A stretch of DNA of 64,000 nt from Pseudomonas putida (GCF_030159595.1 NZ_BSKJ01000002.1:551881-615880); one strand, 5' to 3'; positions 44,571 to 53,851 are shown, counted from the stretch's first letter. The notes: generated by a model not told the origin, from the sequence alone. Numbers and translations are program-made.

Positions 44571-45144
44571 AAATACCTCAGGAGGTAAGGTGGTCCGCGC
44601 TCTGATTCTGGATGGAGTACATTGCTAAAGCAAAAACCCCCGCGCAGCGCCGCAGTGGATACACTGAAAACAGCTGTATCCGTAATGAGTTCGAAAGGCA
44701 GGAAGACGAAACGAAGGGCGGCAAGCCGCTACGAGGGCGGGCCCGGGCGCGCCAAACGTCAATTATTGCGGCCAGGGCGGCCACGCCATTGACGAAGCTT
44801 GCAAAAACGACGGAGGTACCCGATGGCGCTGCGCAGGCAGTGCTTTCAGGTCGCGGCAAGCGGACCATGTGACCCTCGTATTATTGTGTTTTGGGTTGAG
44901 ACCGAGCTTAGCCTTGTTCATTTTTTTACACAACACCTGCGTAAAAAATAAAAGACGGTGCGCTTGAGATAGCCCTTCACAACGGAAATAGCGGATAATG
45001 GCACGCCCCGATATGCAGCAAATCTGCCGTAGATGTGCCATTTCAGGGCATCATGGGGTTGGCTTGACATCAGTATGGCTTTTCGATTGACTGGTCCTGC
45101 AAGCCCCCCTTGATTGATATTTTTAACAACAAAGGTGTTGCATC
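44571..45144. other. 574-bp divergent regulatory region between spuB and spuI
   Basis: No convincing gene: the short frames in both directions have atypical composition and no ribosome sites. It contains GC-rich sequence near spuB (44640-44870) and a strongly AT-rich stretch (44885-44965, with TTTTTTTACACAACACC and AAAAAATAAAAG) which is the best promoter candidate. TTGACA at 45064-45069 lies near spuI, without a matching -10 at 17 bp. A polyamine- or nitrogen-responsive regulator site is expected but I cannot identify it. Confidence 0.6.
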
Positions 45145-46521
45145 ATGTCGGTACCCCCGCGTGCCGTTCAGCTTAACGAAGCGAACGCGTTCCTTAAGGA
45201 ACATCCTGAGGTTCTCTACGTTGACCTTCTGATTGCAGATATGAATGGTGTGGTGCGTGGCAAGCGCATTGAGCGCACCAGCCTCCACAAGGTTTACGAG
45301 AAAGGCATCAACCTGCCGGCCTCCCTCTTCGCCCTGGACATCAACGGTTCCACCGTCGAAAGCACCGGGCTTGGCCTGGACATCGGCGATGCGGACCGCA
45401 TCTGCTACCCGATCCCTGACACGCTCTGTAACGAGCCGTGGCAAAAGCGCCCCACTGCCCAGCTGCTGATGACCATGCACGAGATCGAAGGCGAGCCGTT
45501 CTTCGCCGACCCTCGTGAAGTGCTGCGCCAAGTGGTGAGCAAGTTCACCGAGATGGGCCTGACCATCTGCGCTGCATTCGAGCTGGAGTTCTACCTGATC
45601 GACCAGGAGAACGTGAACGGCCGCCCGCAGCCGCCACGCTCGCCCATTTCGGGCAAACGCCCACAGTCGACCCAGGTGTACCTGATCGACGACCTCGACG
45701 AATATGCCGACTGCCTGCAGGACATCCTTGAAGGCGCGAAAGAACAAGGCATCCCGGCCGACGCCATCGTCAAGGAAAGCGCCCCGGCGCAGTTCGAAGT
45801 CAACCTGCACCATGTGGCCGACCCGCTCAAGGCCTGCGACTACGCGGTACTGCTCAAGCGGTTGATCAAGAACATCGCCTACGACCATGAAATGGACACC
45901 ACCTTCATGGCCAAGCCCTACCCGGGCCAGGCAGGCAACGGCCTGCATGTACACATTTCCGTGCTGGACAAAGATGGCAACAACATCTTCACCAGCGAGG
46001 ATCCCGAGCAGAACGCCGCGCTACGTCACGCTGTCGGCGGTGTGCTCGAGACCCTGCCTGCGTCCATGGCGTTCCTTTGCCCGAACGTCAACTCGTACCG
46101 CCGCTTTGGCGCGCAGTTCTATGTACCGAACGCGCCAAGCTGGGGCCTGGACAACCGCACCGTGGCCCTGCGCGTGCCGACCGGCTCGGCGGACGCCGTG
46201 CGCATCGAGCACCGCGTGGCCGGTGCCGACGCCAACCCGTACCTGATGATGGCTGCCGTGCTGGCTGGCGTGCACCATGGCCTGACCAACAAGATCGAGC
46301 CGGGTGAGCCGATCGAAGGCAACTCGTACGAGCAACTGGAGCAGAGCCTGCCGAACAACCTGCGCGATGCCCTGCGCGAGCTGGACGACAGCGAGATCCT
46401 GAACAAGTACATCGATCCGAAGTACATCGACATCTTCGTCGCGTGCAAGGAGAGCGAGCTGGAGGAGTTCGAGCATTCGATCTCCGACCTTGAGTACAAC
46501 TGGTACCTGCATACCGTGTAA
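45145..46521 (+). CDS. spuI: Glutamate-putrescine ligase (gamma-glutamylpolyamine synthetase) SpuI
   Basis: A 458-residue GS-fold enzyme that gamma-glutamylates putrescine, opening the glutamylated polyamine route. It shows YVDLLIADMNGVVRGKRIERT near the N-terminus, FELEFYLIDQE, APAQFEVNLHH, FMAKPYPGQAGNGLHVHIS and IEHRVAGADANPYLMMAAVLAG. It is divergent from spuB as in P. aeruginosa, but the spuA (gamma-glutamyl-GABA hydrolase) found there between them is absent. A ribosome site is weak (ACAAAGGTG). A strong terminator follows. Confidence 0.92.
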   Translation: MSVPPRAVQLNEANAFLKEHPEVLYVDLLIADMNGVVRGKRIERTSLHKVYEKGINLPASLFALDINGSTVESTGLGLDIGDADRICYPIPDTLCNEPWQKRPTAQLLMTMHEIEGEPFFADPREVLRQVVSKFTEMGLTICAAFELEFYLIDQENVNGRPQPPRSPISGKRPQSTQVYLIDDLDEYADCLQDILEGAKEQGIPADAIVKESAPAQFEVNLHHVADPLKACDYAVLLKRLIKNIAYDHEMDTTFMAKPYPGQAGNGLHVHISVLDKDGNNIFTSEDPEQNAALRHAVGGVLETLPASMAFLCPNVNSYRRFGAQFYVPNAPSWGLDNRTVALRVPTGSADAVRIEHRVAGADANPYLMMAAVLAGVHHGLTNKIEPGEPIEGNSYEQLEQSLPNNLRDALRELDDSEILNKYIDPKYIDIFVACKESELEEFEHSISDLEYNWYLHTV

Positions 46522-46523
46522 AC

Positions 46524-46553
46524 AAAAACGCCGCCCCCAAGGGCGGCGTTTTT
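46524..46553 (+). terminator. Rho-independent terminator after spuI
   Basis: An 8-bp stem CGCCGCCC / GGGCGGCG with a CCAA loop, flanked by AAAAA and TTTTT. It is usable in both directions, from spuI and possibly from argA read-through. Confidence 0.95.
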
Positions 46554-46574
46554 CATTCCGGGAAATGCATTGGC

Positions 46575-46600
46575 TGTACCGGCCCTATCGCCGGTGCAGG
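46575..46600. repeat. Solo short palindrome (GGCCCTATCGCCGG type)
   Basis: GTACCGGCCCTATCGCCGGT, a single copy of the second short repeat family, next to the argA stop codon. The same unit occurs at 51657 and, truncated, at 21768. Confidence 0.7.
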
Positions 46601-47899
46601 TTACAAGGACTTCTCGAATATCTTCGAATTGCGCTGGTAGTTGTACAGCGAAGCCCGTGCAGCCGGCAGCCGCTCAACCCCGCTAGGCGCAAACCCGCGC
46701 TCGCGGAACCAGTGCGCCGTACGCGTCGTCAGCACGAACAAGGTACTCAACCCCATCTGCCGCGCCCGGCTCTCGATACGCTCCAGCAATTCATCCCCAC
46801 GCCCGCCATGACGGTACTCCGGGTTCACCGCCAGGCACGCCAGTTCCCCTGCCTCGGAATCGGCAATCGGGTACAGCGCCGCACAGGCGATGATCATGCC
46901 CTCGCGCTCAACCACGCTGAACTGCTCGATCTCACGCTCCAACACCTCGCGCGAACGACGCACCAGGATGCCCTGCTCTTCCAACGGGCTGATCAGCTCC
47001 AACAGGCCGCCTACGTCCTCGATGGTCGCCTCGCGCACCACTTCGAACTGCTCCTGCGACACCAGCGTACCGCCACCGCCACGCGTGAACAGCTCGGTCA
47101 GCAAGGCGCCGTCTTCGGCATAGCTGACGATATGGCTGCGCGCCACGCCGCCCTTGCAGGCCTCGGCAGCAGCATCCAGCAACTCGCCCTGATAGTCGCT
47201 GCCCAAGCGCTGAAGATGCGGGGCAACCTGTTGCGGGCGCAGCTCTCGCACCAGCTTGCCATCTGCATCCAGCAGCCCTGGCTCGGCACCGAACAGCAGC
47301 AGCTTGTCAGCACCCAGCTCGATGGCAGCGCGGGTGGCCACGTCTTCGCAGGCCAGGTTGAAGATTTCGCCGGTAGGCGAGTAGCCCAGTGGCGACAGCA
47401 GCACGATGGAACGCTCGTCGAGCAGGCGGCTGATGCCCTTGCGGTCGACACGGCGCACTTCACCGGTGTGGTGGTAATCCACCCCTTCCAGCACGCCGAT
47501 AGGCCGCGCGGTGACCAGGTTGCCGGACGCCACACGCAGCCGCGAACCCTGCATCGGCGACGCGGCGATGTCCATCGACAAACGTGCCTCGATGGCCAGG
47601 CGCAGGGCACCAACGGCATCAATCACGCAATCGAGGGTGGCTGCGTCGGTGATGCGCAGGCCATGGTGGTAGTGCGGGGTCAGCCCGCGATCAGCCAGGC
47701 GGCTTTCGATCTGCGGGCGCGAGCCATGCACCAGCACCAGGCGCACGCCAAGGCTGTGCAGCAGCACCAGGTCGTGGACGATGTTGCCGAAATTAGGGTG
47801 TTCCACCCCATCGCCTGGGAGCATGACCACGAAAGTGCAGTCGCGATGGGCATTGATGTACGGGGAGGCATGACGCAGCCAGTTGACGTAGTCGGGCAT
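46601..47899 (-). CDS. argA: Amino-acid N-acetyltransferase (N-acetylglutamate synthase)
   Basis: A 432-residue bifunctional-fold ArgA: an amino acid kinase-like domain (about 1-290, with VVMLPGDGVEHPNFGNIVHDLVLLHSLGVRLVLVHGSRPQI) that binds feedback inhibitor arginine, and a GNAT acetyltransferase domain (about 290-432, with ELACLAVNPEYRHGGRGDELLERIESRA). It acetylates glutamate in the first step of arginine synthesis. The start MPDYVNWLRHASPYI at 47899 is preferred over a longer frame of 37 residues. It is next to argE on the same strand. Confidence 0.95.
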   Translation of the reverse strand: MPDYVNWLRHASPYINAHRDCTFVVMLPGDGVEHPNFGNIVHDLVLLHSLGVRLVLVHGSRPQIESRLADRGLTPHYHHGLRITDAATLDCVIDAVGALRLAIEARLSMDIAASPMQGSRLRVASGNLVTARPIGVLEGVDYHHTGEVRRVDRKGISRLLDERSIVLLSPLGYSPTGEIFNLACEDVATRAAIELGADKLLLFGAEPGLLDADGKLVRELRPQQVAPHLQRLGSDYQGELLDAAAEACKGGVARSHIVSYAEDGALLTELFTRGGGGTLVSQEQFEVVREATIEDVGGLLELISPLEEQGILVRRSREVLEREIEQFSVVEREGMIIACAALYPIADSEAGELACLAVNPEYRHGGRGDELLERIESRARQMGLSTLFVLTTRTAHWFRERGFAPSGVERLPAARASLYNYQRNSKIFEKSL

Positions 47900-48022
47900 G
47901 ACAGGGCCTGTGGATAAGTGGACGGAGAACGGCGGTACAGGGGCGTTCAGGATCATCGTCGGAACAGGCTTGCGGTCACGCGCGGTCTCCTCTAGGCAGG
48001 AACGAATCAACTCGATTGACGT

Positions 48023-49165
48023 TTAGTGCAGGCAATAGTGCCGGATCAGGTCACGCAATAGACGCACGGTAGGCTCGATTCGTGACATTTCAAGGTATTC
48101 GCCAGGCTGGTGGGCACAGGCGATATCGCCAGGGCCCAGCACGATGGTCTGGCAGCCCAGTTGCTGAAGATAAGGCGCTTCAGTGCCGAACGCCACTGCT
48201 TCGGCGCGATGGCCGGTCAGGCGTTCCGCCACTTGCACCAGTTCGGCATCGGCGGCCTGCTCGAACGGCGGCACCTCCGGAAACAGCGGTGCGTAATCGA
48301 TGCGCACATCATGACGCTCGGCGACCGGCACCAGCTTTTCGCGAATGGCGGCGCGCAGCTGCTCCACATCCATGCCCGGCAACGGCCGCAGGTCGAACTC
48401 CAGGGCGCACTGGCCGCAGATGCGGTTGGGGTTGTCGCCGCCGTGGATGCAGCCAAAGTTCAAGGTCGGGGTCGGCACGGTGAACTGTGGGTTGCGATAG
48501 GTTTGCTGCCATTGCTGGCGCAGGCCCATCAGCTCGCCCATTACCGCGTGCATGGCCTCCAGGGCGCTGCGGCCCAGGCTTGGGTCTGACGAATGGCCGC
48601 TGCGCCCGAGGATGTCGATGCGGTCCATGAGGATGCCCTTGTGCATGCGGATCGGTCGCAGACCGGTCGGCTCACCGATTACTGCCGCACGGCCCAGCGG
48701 TTGGCCGGCCTCGGCCAGGGCGCGGGCGCCGGACATGGAGCTTTCTTCGTCGCAGGTGGCGAGGATCAGCAGTGGCTGCTTGAAGTCGTGCTCCAGCAAT
48801 GGGATGACGGCTTCGATGACCAAGGCGAAGAAGCCCTTCATGTCGCAGCTGCCCAGGCCAACCCAGCGGCCATCGACCTCGGTCAGCTTCAACGGGTCGC
48901 TGGCCCACAGTTGTTCGTCATAGGGCACGGTGTCGCTGTGCCCTGCCAGCACCAGGCCACCCGGGCCGGCGCCACGGCTGGCGAGCAGGTTGAACTTGCC
49001 GGGGGTGACCTGCTGGATGTCACATGTGAAACCCAGATCGCCCAGCCATCCCGCCAGCAGGTCGATGACCTGGCGGTTGGACTGGTCCAGCGCGGGTTGG
49101 GTGCAGCTGACCGAAGGCGCGGCGATCAAGGCGGCAAACTGGTCTTTCAGCGTCGGCAACGGCAT
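48023..49165 (-). CDS. argE: Acetylornithine deacetylase
   Basis: A 380-residue M20-family zinc metallohydrolase: metal ligand HSDTVPYD (GHSDTVP), GSCDMKGFFAL, the glutamate pair in CDEESSMSGA, the dimerisation domain around KGILMDRIDILGRSGHSS, and a terminal histidine in ACAHQPGEYL. It removes the acetyl group from N-acetylornithine. Pseudomonads also recycle acetyl groups by ArgJ, so ArgE may be auxiliary. The ATG at 49165 has GAGGAG upstream. Confidence 0.92.
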   Translation of the reverse strand: MPLPTLKDQFAALIAAPSVSCTQPALDQSNRQVIDLLAGWLGDLGFTCDIQQVTPGKFNLLASRGAGPGGLVLAGHSDTVPYDEQLWASDPLKLTEVDGRWVGLGSCDMKGFFALVIEAVIPLLEHDFKQPLLILATCDEESSMSGARALAEAGQPLGRAAVIGEPTGLRPIRMHKGILMDRIDILGRSGHSSDPSLGRSALEAMHAVMGELMGLRQQWQQTYRNPQFTVPTPTLNFGCIHGGDNPNRICGQCALEFDLRPLPGMDVEQLRAAIREKLVPVAERHDVRIDYAPLFPEVPPFEQAADAELVQVAERLTGHRAEAVAFGTEAPYLQQLGCQTIVLGPGDIACAHQPGEYLEMSRIEPTVRLLRDLIRHYCLH

Positions 49166-49279
49166 GCACATACTCCTCGGAAGCGTTGCCCATCATAGGA
49201 CTATCCGCTGTCTGGAATAAACCGTTGGCAGCGGACTGCTGTAGACTCTCTGCCAACCACGCCCCCCTTCGAGTCTGTG

Positions 49280-50647
49280 ATGCACAAAGAAACCGAACTG
49301 AAGCTCCGCGCCAGCCGCGAGACCCTTGCCGCCCTGCGCGAGCACCCTCTGCTGAAAAAGCGCAACAAGTCCGGCTGGCAGACCCGCGAACTGCTCAACC
49401 AGTACTTCGACACCCCCGAGCGTGAGCTGTCCGCCGCCCGTGTCGCCCTGCGCCTGCGCCGCGACGGCGACGCCGTCATCCAGACCCTCAAGTGCCGCGG
49501 TACCAGCGTGGCTGGCCTGTCCGAGCGCAACGAGTACGAGTGGAACCTGGACAAGGTCAAGCTCGACCTGAAGAAGCTGGACGCCACCTGCTGGCCCGAG
49601 CAACTGGCCAACCTGGACAAGAAAACCATCAAGCCACTGTTCACCACCGACTTCAGCCGTGAATACGCCGAAATCGCCTGGGGCCGTGGCAAGAGCAAAG
49701 TGGTGATCGAGGCCGCGCTGGACCAGGGCTTCGTGATCGCCGGCAAGCGCAAGGAAGAAATCTGCGAGCTGGAGCTGGAGCTGCGCGAAGGTGAACCGCA
49801 GGCACTGCTGGAGCTGGCTGCCGAGCTGGCCGCCAGCCTGCCACTGATGCCGTGCGACATCAGCAAGGCCGAGCGTGGCTACCGCCTGCTGGAGCCGGAC
49901 AGCTACGAGCTGGGCCTGCCGCACACCGAGCTGGACGCCGAAATGGCTGTGGACGATGCCTACGCCGCACTGGCCTGGCAACTGCTGGGCAGCAGCCAGC
50001 GCCTGGCGGAGCAATATCGGCATAATGGCCACTGGCGCCTGCTGCAAGACTGGGTCGAGTGCCTGAGCGAACTGCGCGCCATCACCGCCAGCCTGGGCCA
50101 GGCCGCGCCGCGTGCCACTACCCGCGATTTGCGCAGCAACCTGGACGCTCTTTTGGAAGACTGGCGCCCGCTGGTGCAGGCCGGCAACGATGACGAAGAC
50201 ATCCGCCGCGCCGCCCCAGAACAATTCGCCGAAGAGCTGGAAGACGTGCGTTGGGGCCAATTCTCGCTGGAAACCTCGCGCTGGCTGCTGGCCCGTGCCT
50301 GGACCGCAGAACGCAAAGGCCGTGGCGAACGCCAGGGCAAGGCGCAGTTGGCCAGCTGGCTGGGGCACCTGCTGGGCGAAGAAGGCCGTGCGCTGAAGCT
50401 GCCGCTGTACACCCAGCGCCCGGAAGACCTGGCCGAGCAGTTGCCGCGTATCGAACAGCTGCTGGCCTGGCTGCACCATGCCCGCCAGGTACTGGAGGCG
50501 CCGCAGATGGACCGCCTGTATGGCGACCTGAAGAAACTGCATGAGCTGGCGGAGTTGCCGATCAGCGATGAAGTGCTTGAGGCGCGTATCGAGCAAGCTC
50601 GGGCGGTGGATCAGAGCCGTGGCTGGAAGCACCTGCTCAAGGCGTAA
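49280..50647 (+). CDS. CYTH and CHAD domain protein (YgiF-like inorganic triphosphatase)
   Basis: A 455-residue protein. The N-terminal CYTH domain (1-200) begins with the metal/phosphate-binding EXEXK motif ETELKLRAS and has LRLRRDGDAVIQTLK and ELELELREG, lining a triphosphate tunnel. The C-terminal part (about 215-455) is a helical CHAD-type domain, poor in histidines here. E. coli YgiF with this organisation hydrolyses inorganic triphosphate; CHAD domains bind polyphosphate. ATG at 49280 is chosen over the adjacent GTG. Function by family. Confidence 0.85.
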   Translation: MHKETELKLRASRETLAALREHPLLKKRNKSGWQTRELLNQYFDTPERELSAARVALRLRRDGDAVIQTLKCRGTSVAGLSERNEYEWNLDKVKLDLKKLDATCWPEQLANLDKKTIKPLFTTDFSREYAEIAWGRGKSKVVIEAALDQGFVIAGKRKEEICELELELREGEPQALLELAAELAASLPLMPCDISKAERGYRLLEPDSYELGLPHTELDAEMAVDDAYAALAWQLLGSSQRLAEQYRHNGHWRLLQDWVECLSELRAITASLGQAAPRATTRDLRSNLDALLEDWRPLVQAGNDDEDIRRAAPEQFAEELEDVRWGQFSLETSRWLLARAWTAERKGRGERQGKAQLASWLGHLLGEEGRALKLPLYTQRPEDLAEQLPRIEQLLAWLHHARQVLEAPQMDRLYGDLKKLHELAELPISDEVLEARIEQARAVDQSRGWKHLLKA

Positions 50648-50651
50648 GACC

Positions 50652-50748
50652 GCGTCGCTTGCTTCGCGGGTAAACCCGCTCCCACAGGGATCGCGCTGAT
50701 CTCTGGCTCACTGATAACCCTGTGGGAGCGGGTTTACCCGCGAATAGC
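50652..50748. repeat. REP doublet (REPIN)
   Basis: Inverted REP arms (CTTCGCGGGTAAACCCGCTC and GTGGGAGCGGGTTTACCCGC) between the convergent CYTH/CHAD and Lrp genes. It ends two bases before the Lrp stop codon. Confidence 0.92.
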
Positions 50749-50749
50749 C

Positions 50750-51220
50750 TTAACGCGAAAGTGGCAAGCTCGTGGTGGATTTTATCTCCGACAAAGCCAC
50801 AATCGAGTTCACCTCTTGAATACCCGGCACGTTCGATAGCTTTTCGAAGAAGAAGCGCTCATAAGCCTCGATGTCCGATGTGACGATGCGCAACAGAAAG
50901 TCCACCGACCCCATCAGCACATAGCACTCCAGTACCTCCGGGAACCCACGGATCGCCTCGGTGAACTCGGTAAAGTTCGAGCGCCCGTGAGCATTCAGCT
51001 TCACCTCGGCGAAAATCTGCGTGTTCAGGCCAACCTTCTTGCGGTCCAGCAAGGTCACCTGCCCGCGAATCACCCCCTCTTCCTTCAAGCGCTGAATGCG
51101 CCGCCAGCACGGCGATTGCGAAAGCCCAACACGCTCGGCGATCTGCGCGCTGGACAGAGAAGCGTCCTCTTGCAGCAGTTCTAGAATACGGCGGTCGTAG
51201 GCGTCCAGCTCGCTATGCAT
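50750..51220 (-). CDS. Lrp/AsnC family transcriptional regulator
   Basis: A 156-residue Lrp-type regulator: N-terminal winged HTH (LDAYDRRILELLQEDASLSSAQIAERVGLSQSPCWRRIQRLKEEGVI, residues 5-51) and a C-terminal RAM/ACT ligand-binding domain (about 65-150). Family members sense amino acids. It is divergent from a small unknown protein with which it shares a 126-bp promoter region, a typical arrangement for local control. Not identical in type to global Lrp; target inferred. Confidence 0.9.
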   Translation of the reverse strand: MHSELDAYDRRILELLQEDASLSSAQIAERVGLSQSPCWRRIQRLKEEGVIRGQVTLLDRKKVGLNTQIFAEVKLNAHGRSNFTEFTEAIRGFPEVLECYVLMGSVDFLLRIVTSDIEAYERFFFEKLSNVPGIQEVNSIVALSEIKSTTSLPLSR

Positions 51221-51346
51221 TATTCAATCTCCTGAAAGCCAATATCTGAATTAATCAATTCGCCAACACAGCGAAATGATCAAATCATAGCGAAAAAATA
51301 CCGCTACCAACGTGCAAGAATTTCTCCCACATTCGCGGAGACCAGC

Positions 51347-51652
51347 ATGAACGCACAGCCCCGTACCGACGCCTGGGCCGCCAGCAACGCCCACAGCACC
51401 GTGCACTATCGCCTGCAAGCCGACGCCGAGCCTGACAGCCTGTGCCGGGTGCTCAACCTGTTTGCCCTGCAGTTCCTGACCCCGCACAGCGTGCAGGTCA
51501 GCCAGCAGGACGACTGGCTGGATATCGAAGTCGGCATTGGCGGGCTGAGCTGGCACCGGGCCGAAGTGATTGCGCAGAAACTGCGTAACCTGGTGTGTGT
51601 GGGTGAAGTGAGCCTGAGCAACCAGCAGCGGGTGGCGCTGGCAGCCGTGTAA
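51347..51652 (+). CDS. Small hypothetical protein, ACT-like pattern
   Basis: A 101-residue cytoplasmic protein, MNAQPRTDAWAASNAHSTVH then YRLQADAEPDSLCRVLNLFALQFLTPHSVQVSQQDDWLDIEVGIGGLSWHRAEVIAQKLRNLVCVGEVSLSNQ. The alternation of strands and helices (beta-alpha-beta-beta-alpha-beta) resembles a single ACT-like fold, but I do not recognise the family securely. Divergent from the Lrp gene, so a possible Lrp target. GGAGA lies ten bases upstream of the ATG. Confidence 0.65.
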   Translation: MNAQPRTDAWAASNAHSTVHYRLQADAEPDSLCRVLNLFALQFLTPHSVQVSQQDDWLDIEVGIGGLSWHRAEVIAQKLRNLVCVGEVSLSNQQRVALAAV

Positions 51653-51656
51653 ATAT

Positions 51657-51682
51657 TTACCGGCCCTATCGCCGGTACAGGC
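51657..51682. repeat. Solo short palindrome (GGCCCTATCGCCGG type)
   Basis: TTACCGGCCCTATCGCCGGT then ACAGGC, directly after the stop codon of the small hypothetical gene. Same unit as at 46575. Confidence 0.7.
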
Positions 51683-51774
51683 ACAGCAAAATCCCGAAAT
51701 CCTTCAGCGTCGGTAAACGTCCCGCGCCCGACTAGCCTTGGTCAGGACTCCCTCATCAGGCACGGACGCCAACC

Positions 51775-53448
51775 ATGCACACCCCCGACAACCCGGCACT
51801 CGACCTCAAGCGCGTGCTCGAAGCCCTGCTCGCCGACCAGCACCTGCACGCCAACGACACCTTGCCAGTCCTCGAATACGCCGCCACCCACCCGGCCGGC
51901 CACCCGCTTGAGCAGATAGCCGCCTGCGGACTGCAAGACCGCCAACACCCCGGCCAGCTTCTGGACCTGGACCACCTCTGCCAATGGCTGGCCGGCAAGG
52001 TCGGCCAGCCCTACTTGCGCATCGACCCGATGCAACTCGACCTGCCCCAAGTCGCCGGCCTGATCTCTCCGGCCTTCGCCCAGCGCCACGGCATCCTCAT
52101 CGTCGCCGCCGAAGCGTCCAGCGTTACCGTCGCCAGCGCCCAGCCCTACCAGGATGACTGGCAGGCAGACCTGGCCCGCAGCCTGGGCCGGCCAATCCGC
52201 CGCGTGCTGGCCAGCCCGGCGCAGATCCGCCAGTCAGGGCAATCGTTCCAGCGCCTGGCCCAGTCGGTGAAAGGCGCGCAACACCAGCAGTCGGCCAGCC
52301 TGGGCGAGCTCGAACAGCTACTGGAGCTGGGCAAGCGTCAATCCGAGGCCAGCGCAGACGACGCGCACATCGTGCATATTGTCGACTGGCTGTTGCAGTA
52401 CGCCATCGAGCAACGCGCCAGCGATATCCACCTGGAGCCACGCCGCGAACAGGGCCAGTTGCGCTACCGCATCGATGGCCTGCTGCACACCGTCTACGCC
52501 TTCCCAACCGGGGTGACCCTGGCGCTGGTCAGCCGCCTGAAACACCTGGGCCGCATGGATGTCGCGGAAAAGCGTCGACCACAGGACGGTCGCCTGCAAA
52601 GCCGGCTGCCAGGCGGCGGCGAGGTGGAGCTGCGGCTGTCTACCCTGCCGACCCCGTTCGGCGAAAAACTGGTACTGCGCCTGTTCGACCCACACCAGTT
52701 GCACGACGGCTTCGACCGCCTCGGTCTGGAAGGACGGCAACTGGCCCAGTGGCAAAGCCTGCTGCGCCAGCGCCAGGGCATCATCCTGGTCACCGGCCCC
52801 ACTGGCTCTGGCAAGACCAGCACGCTGTACGCCAGCCTCAAGCTGCTGGCGACGCCACAGGTCAACCTGTGCACCATCGAAGACCCGATCGAGCGCCTGG
52901 AGCCCGCGTTCAACCAGCTGCAGGTGCAGCCCGCGCTGGACCTGGGTTTTGCCAATGGGGTGCGGGCCATGCTGCGTCAGGACCCGGACATCATCATGAT
53001 CGGCGAAATCCGCGACCGCGAAACCGCACGGGTGGCGGTGCAGGCCGCGTTGACCGGGCACCTGGTGTTGTCGACCCTGCATACCAACGACGCCTGCGCG
53101 GCCATCACCCGCCTGCAAGAACTGGGTGTGGCCGACTACCTGATCAAGGCGACCTTGGTCGGGGTCATGGCCCAGCGCCTGGTGCGTACCGTGTGTACAG
53201 ACTGCCAGGCACATGCATCAACAGCCTGCCGAACCTGCCGTGGCACCGGCTTCCACGGGCGCACGGGGTTGTTCGAACTGCTGCAACCCAGCGAAAGCCT
53301 GCGCGCTTTGATTGGCCCGAACGCCGACCTGACCGATCTACGGCGCCAGGCGTTGGCCGATGGACTGATTGACCTGCGCCGTTGCGGGGAGGCCAAAGTG
53401 GCTTGCGGGCATACCCGCCCAGAGGAAGTGCTGCGCGTCTGCACCTGA
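51775..53448 (+). CDS. Orphan GspE/PulE-type secretion ATPase
   Basis: A 557-residue hexameric ATPase of the type II secretion / type IV pilus class. It has an N-terminal MshEN-like domain (about 1-170), Walker A GPTGSGKTST (340s), Asp box near CTIEDPIE, Walker B DIIMIGEIRDRETA, His box LVLSTLHTNDACAAI, and a C-terminal zinc tetracysteine motif CTDCQAHASTACRTCRGTGF. All elements of an active ATPase are present, but no pseudopilin, secretin or platform gene is nearby, so its partner machine must be encoded elsewhere. Confidence 0.9.
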   Translation: MHTPDNPALDLKRVLEALLADQHLHANDTLPVLEYAATHPAGHPLEQIAACGLQDRQHPGQLLDLDHLCQWLAGKVGQPYLRIDPMQLDLPQVAGLISPAFAQRHGILIVAAEASSVTVASAQPYQDDWQADLARSLGRPIRRVLASPAQIRQSGQSFQRLAQSVKGAQHQQSASLGELEQLLELGKRQSEASADDAHIVHIVDWLLQYAIEQRASDIHLEPRREQGQLRYRIDGLLHTVYAFPTGVTLALVSRLKHLGRMDVAEKRRPQDGRLQSRLPGGGEVELRLSTLPTPFGEKLVLRLFDPHQLHDGFDRLGLEGRQLAQWQSLLRQRQGIILVTGPTGSGKTSTLYASLKLLATPQVNLCTIEDPIERLEPAFNQLQVQPALDLGFANGVRAMLRQDPDIIMIGEIRDRETARVAVQAALTGHLVLSTLHTNDACAAITRLQELGVADYLIKATLVGVMAQRLVRTVCTDCQAHASTACRTCRGTGFHGRTGLFELLQPSESLRALIGPNADLTDLRRQALADGLIDLRRCGEAKVACGHTRPEEVLRVCT

Positions 53449-53536
53449 CGAAAAGTCCTTTGTATTCAAGGAACTTGCCTCATCGGAAAAGATCCAACGG
53501 CGCATCTTCAACCCTCACCCTTCGAGGTGTTTCAAC

Positions 53537-53851
53537 ATGCGTCTCAAAACCGCCATCGCCGCCGCTGCCTTGCTTTCGTTGCCTATTGGCTCGGCCATGG
53601 CCGATACCTTTTGGCGTAACGTGATGACTTCCGGTGCTACCACGGCATCGAGCTACCTGACCTCGCACGATCACAAGCTGGTAGTAGCCGCACAGGATGA
53701 TGCCGGCAGCTTCGTGGCCAGCGAAGGCGCCATTCGTGGGCCGTTCCTGGAGGCGGCGTTGAAGCAGGTGCGGGCGGAGAATCCAGGCATGCAGGCTTCT
53801 GATATGGAGCTGGCGAATGCCATTCTGGCCAAGAATGCGGTAGCCGAATAA
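53537..53851 (+). CDS. DUF2388 domain exported protein
   Basis: A 104-residue protein with signal peptide MRLKTAIAAAALLSLPIGSAMA and a mature part DTFWRNVMTSGATTASSYLTSHDHKLVVAAQDDAGSFVASEGAIRGPFLEAALKQVR. The TSxxTTxSS and AxxDAxxFVAS(x)G patterns are those of DUF2388, a family of small periplasmic proteins of pseudomonads with unknown function, often present in several copies. The ATG at 53537 has GAGG-like sequence upstream. The reading frame is open earlier, but without a signal-like start. Confidence 0.85.
   Translation: MRLKTAIAAAALLSLPIGSAMADTFWRNVMTSGATTASSYLTSHDHKLVVAAQDDAGSFVASEGAIRGPFLEAALKQVRAENPGMQASDMELANAILAKNAVAE

Noticed and set aside
44578..44872. Two overlapping short frames (about 86 and 96 codons) in the spuB-spuI gap
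   Set aside because: Opposite-strand frames over the same bases, no ribosome sites, and no recognisable protein features; more likely regulatory DNA.
49193..50632. 479-codon open frame antisense to the CYTH/CHAD gene
   Set aside because: Gln/Leu/Ala-rich shadow of a recognisable protein on the other strand.
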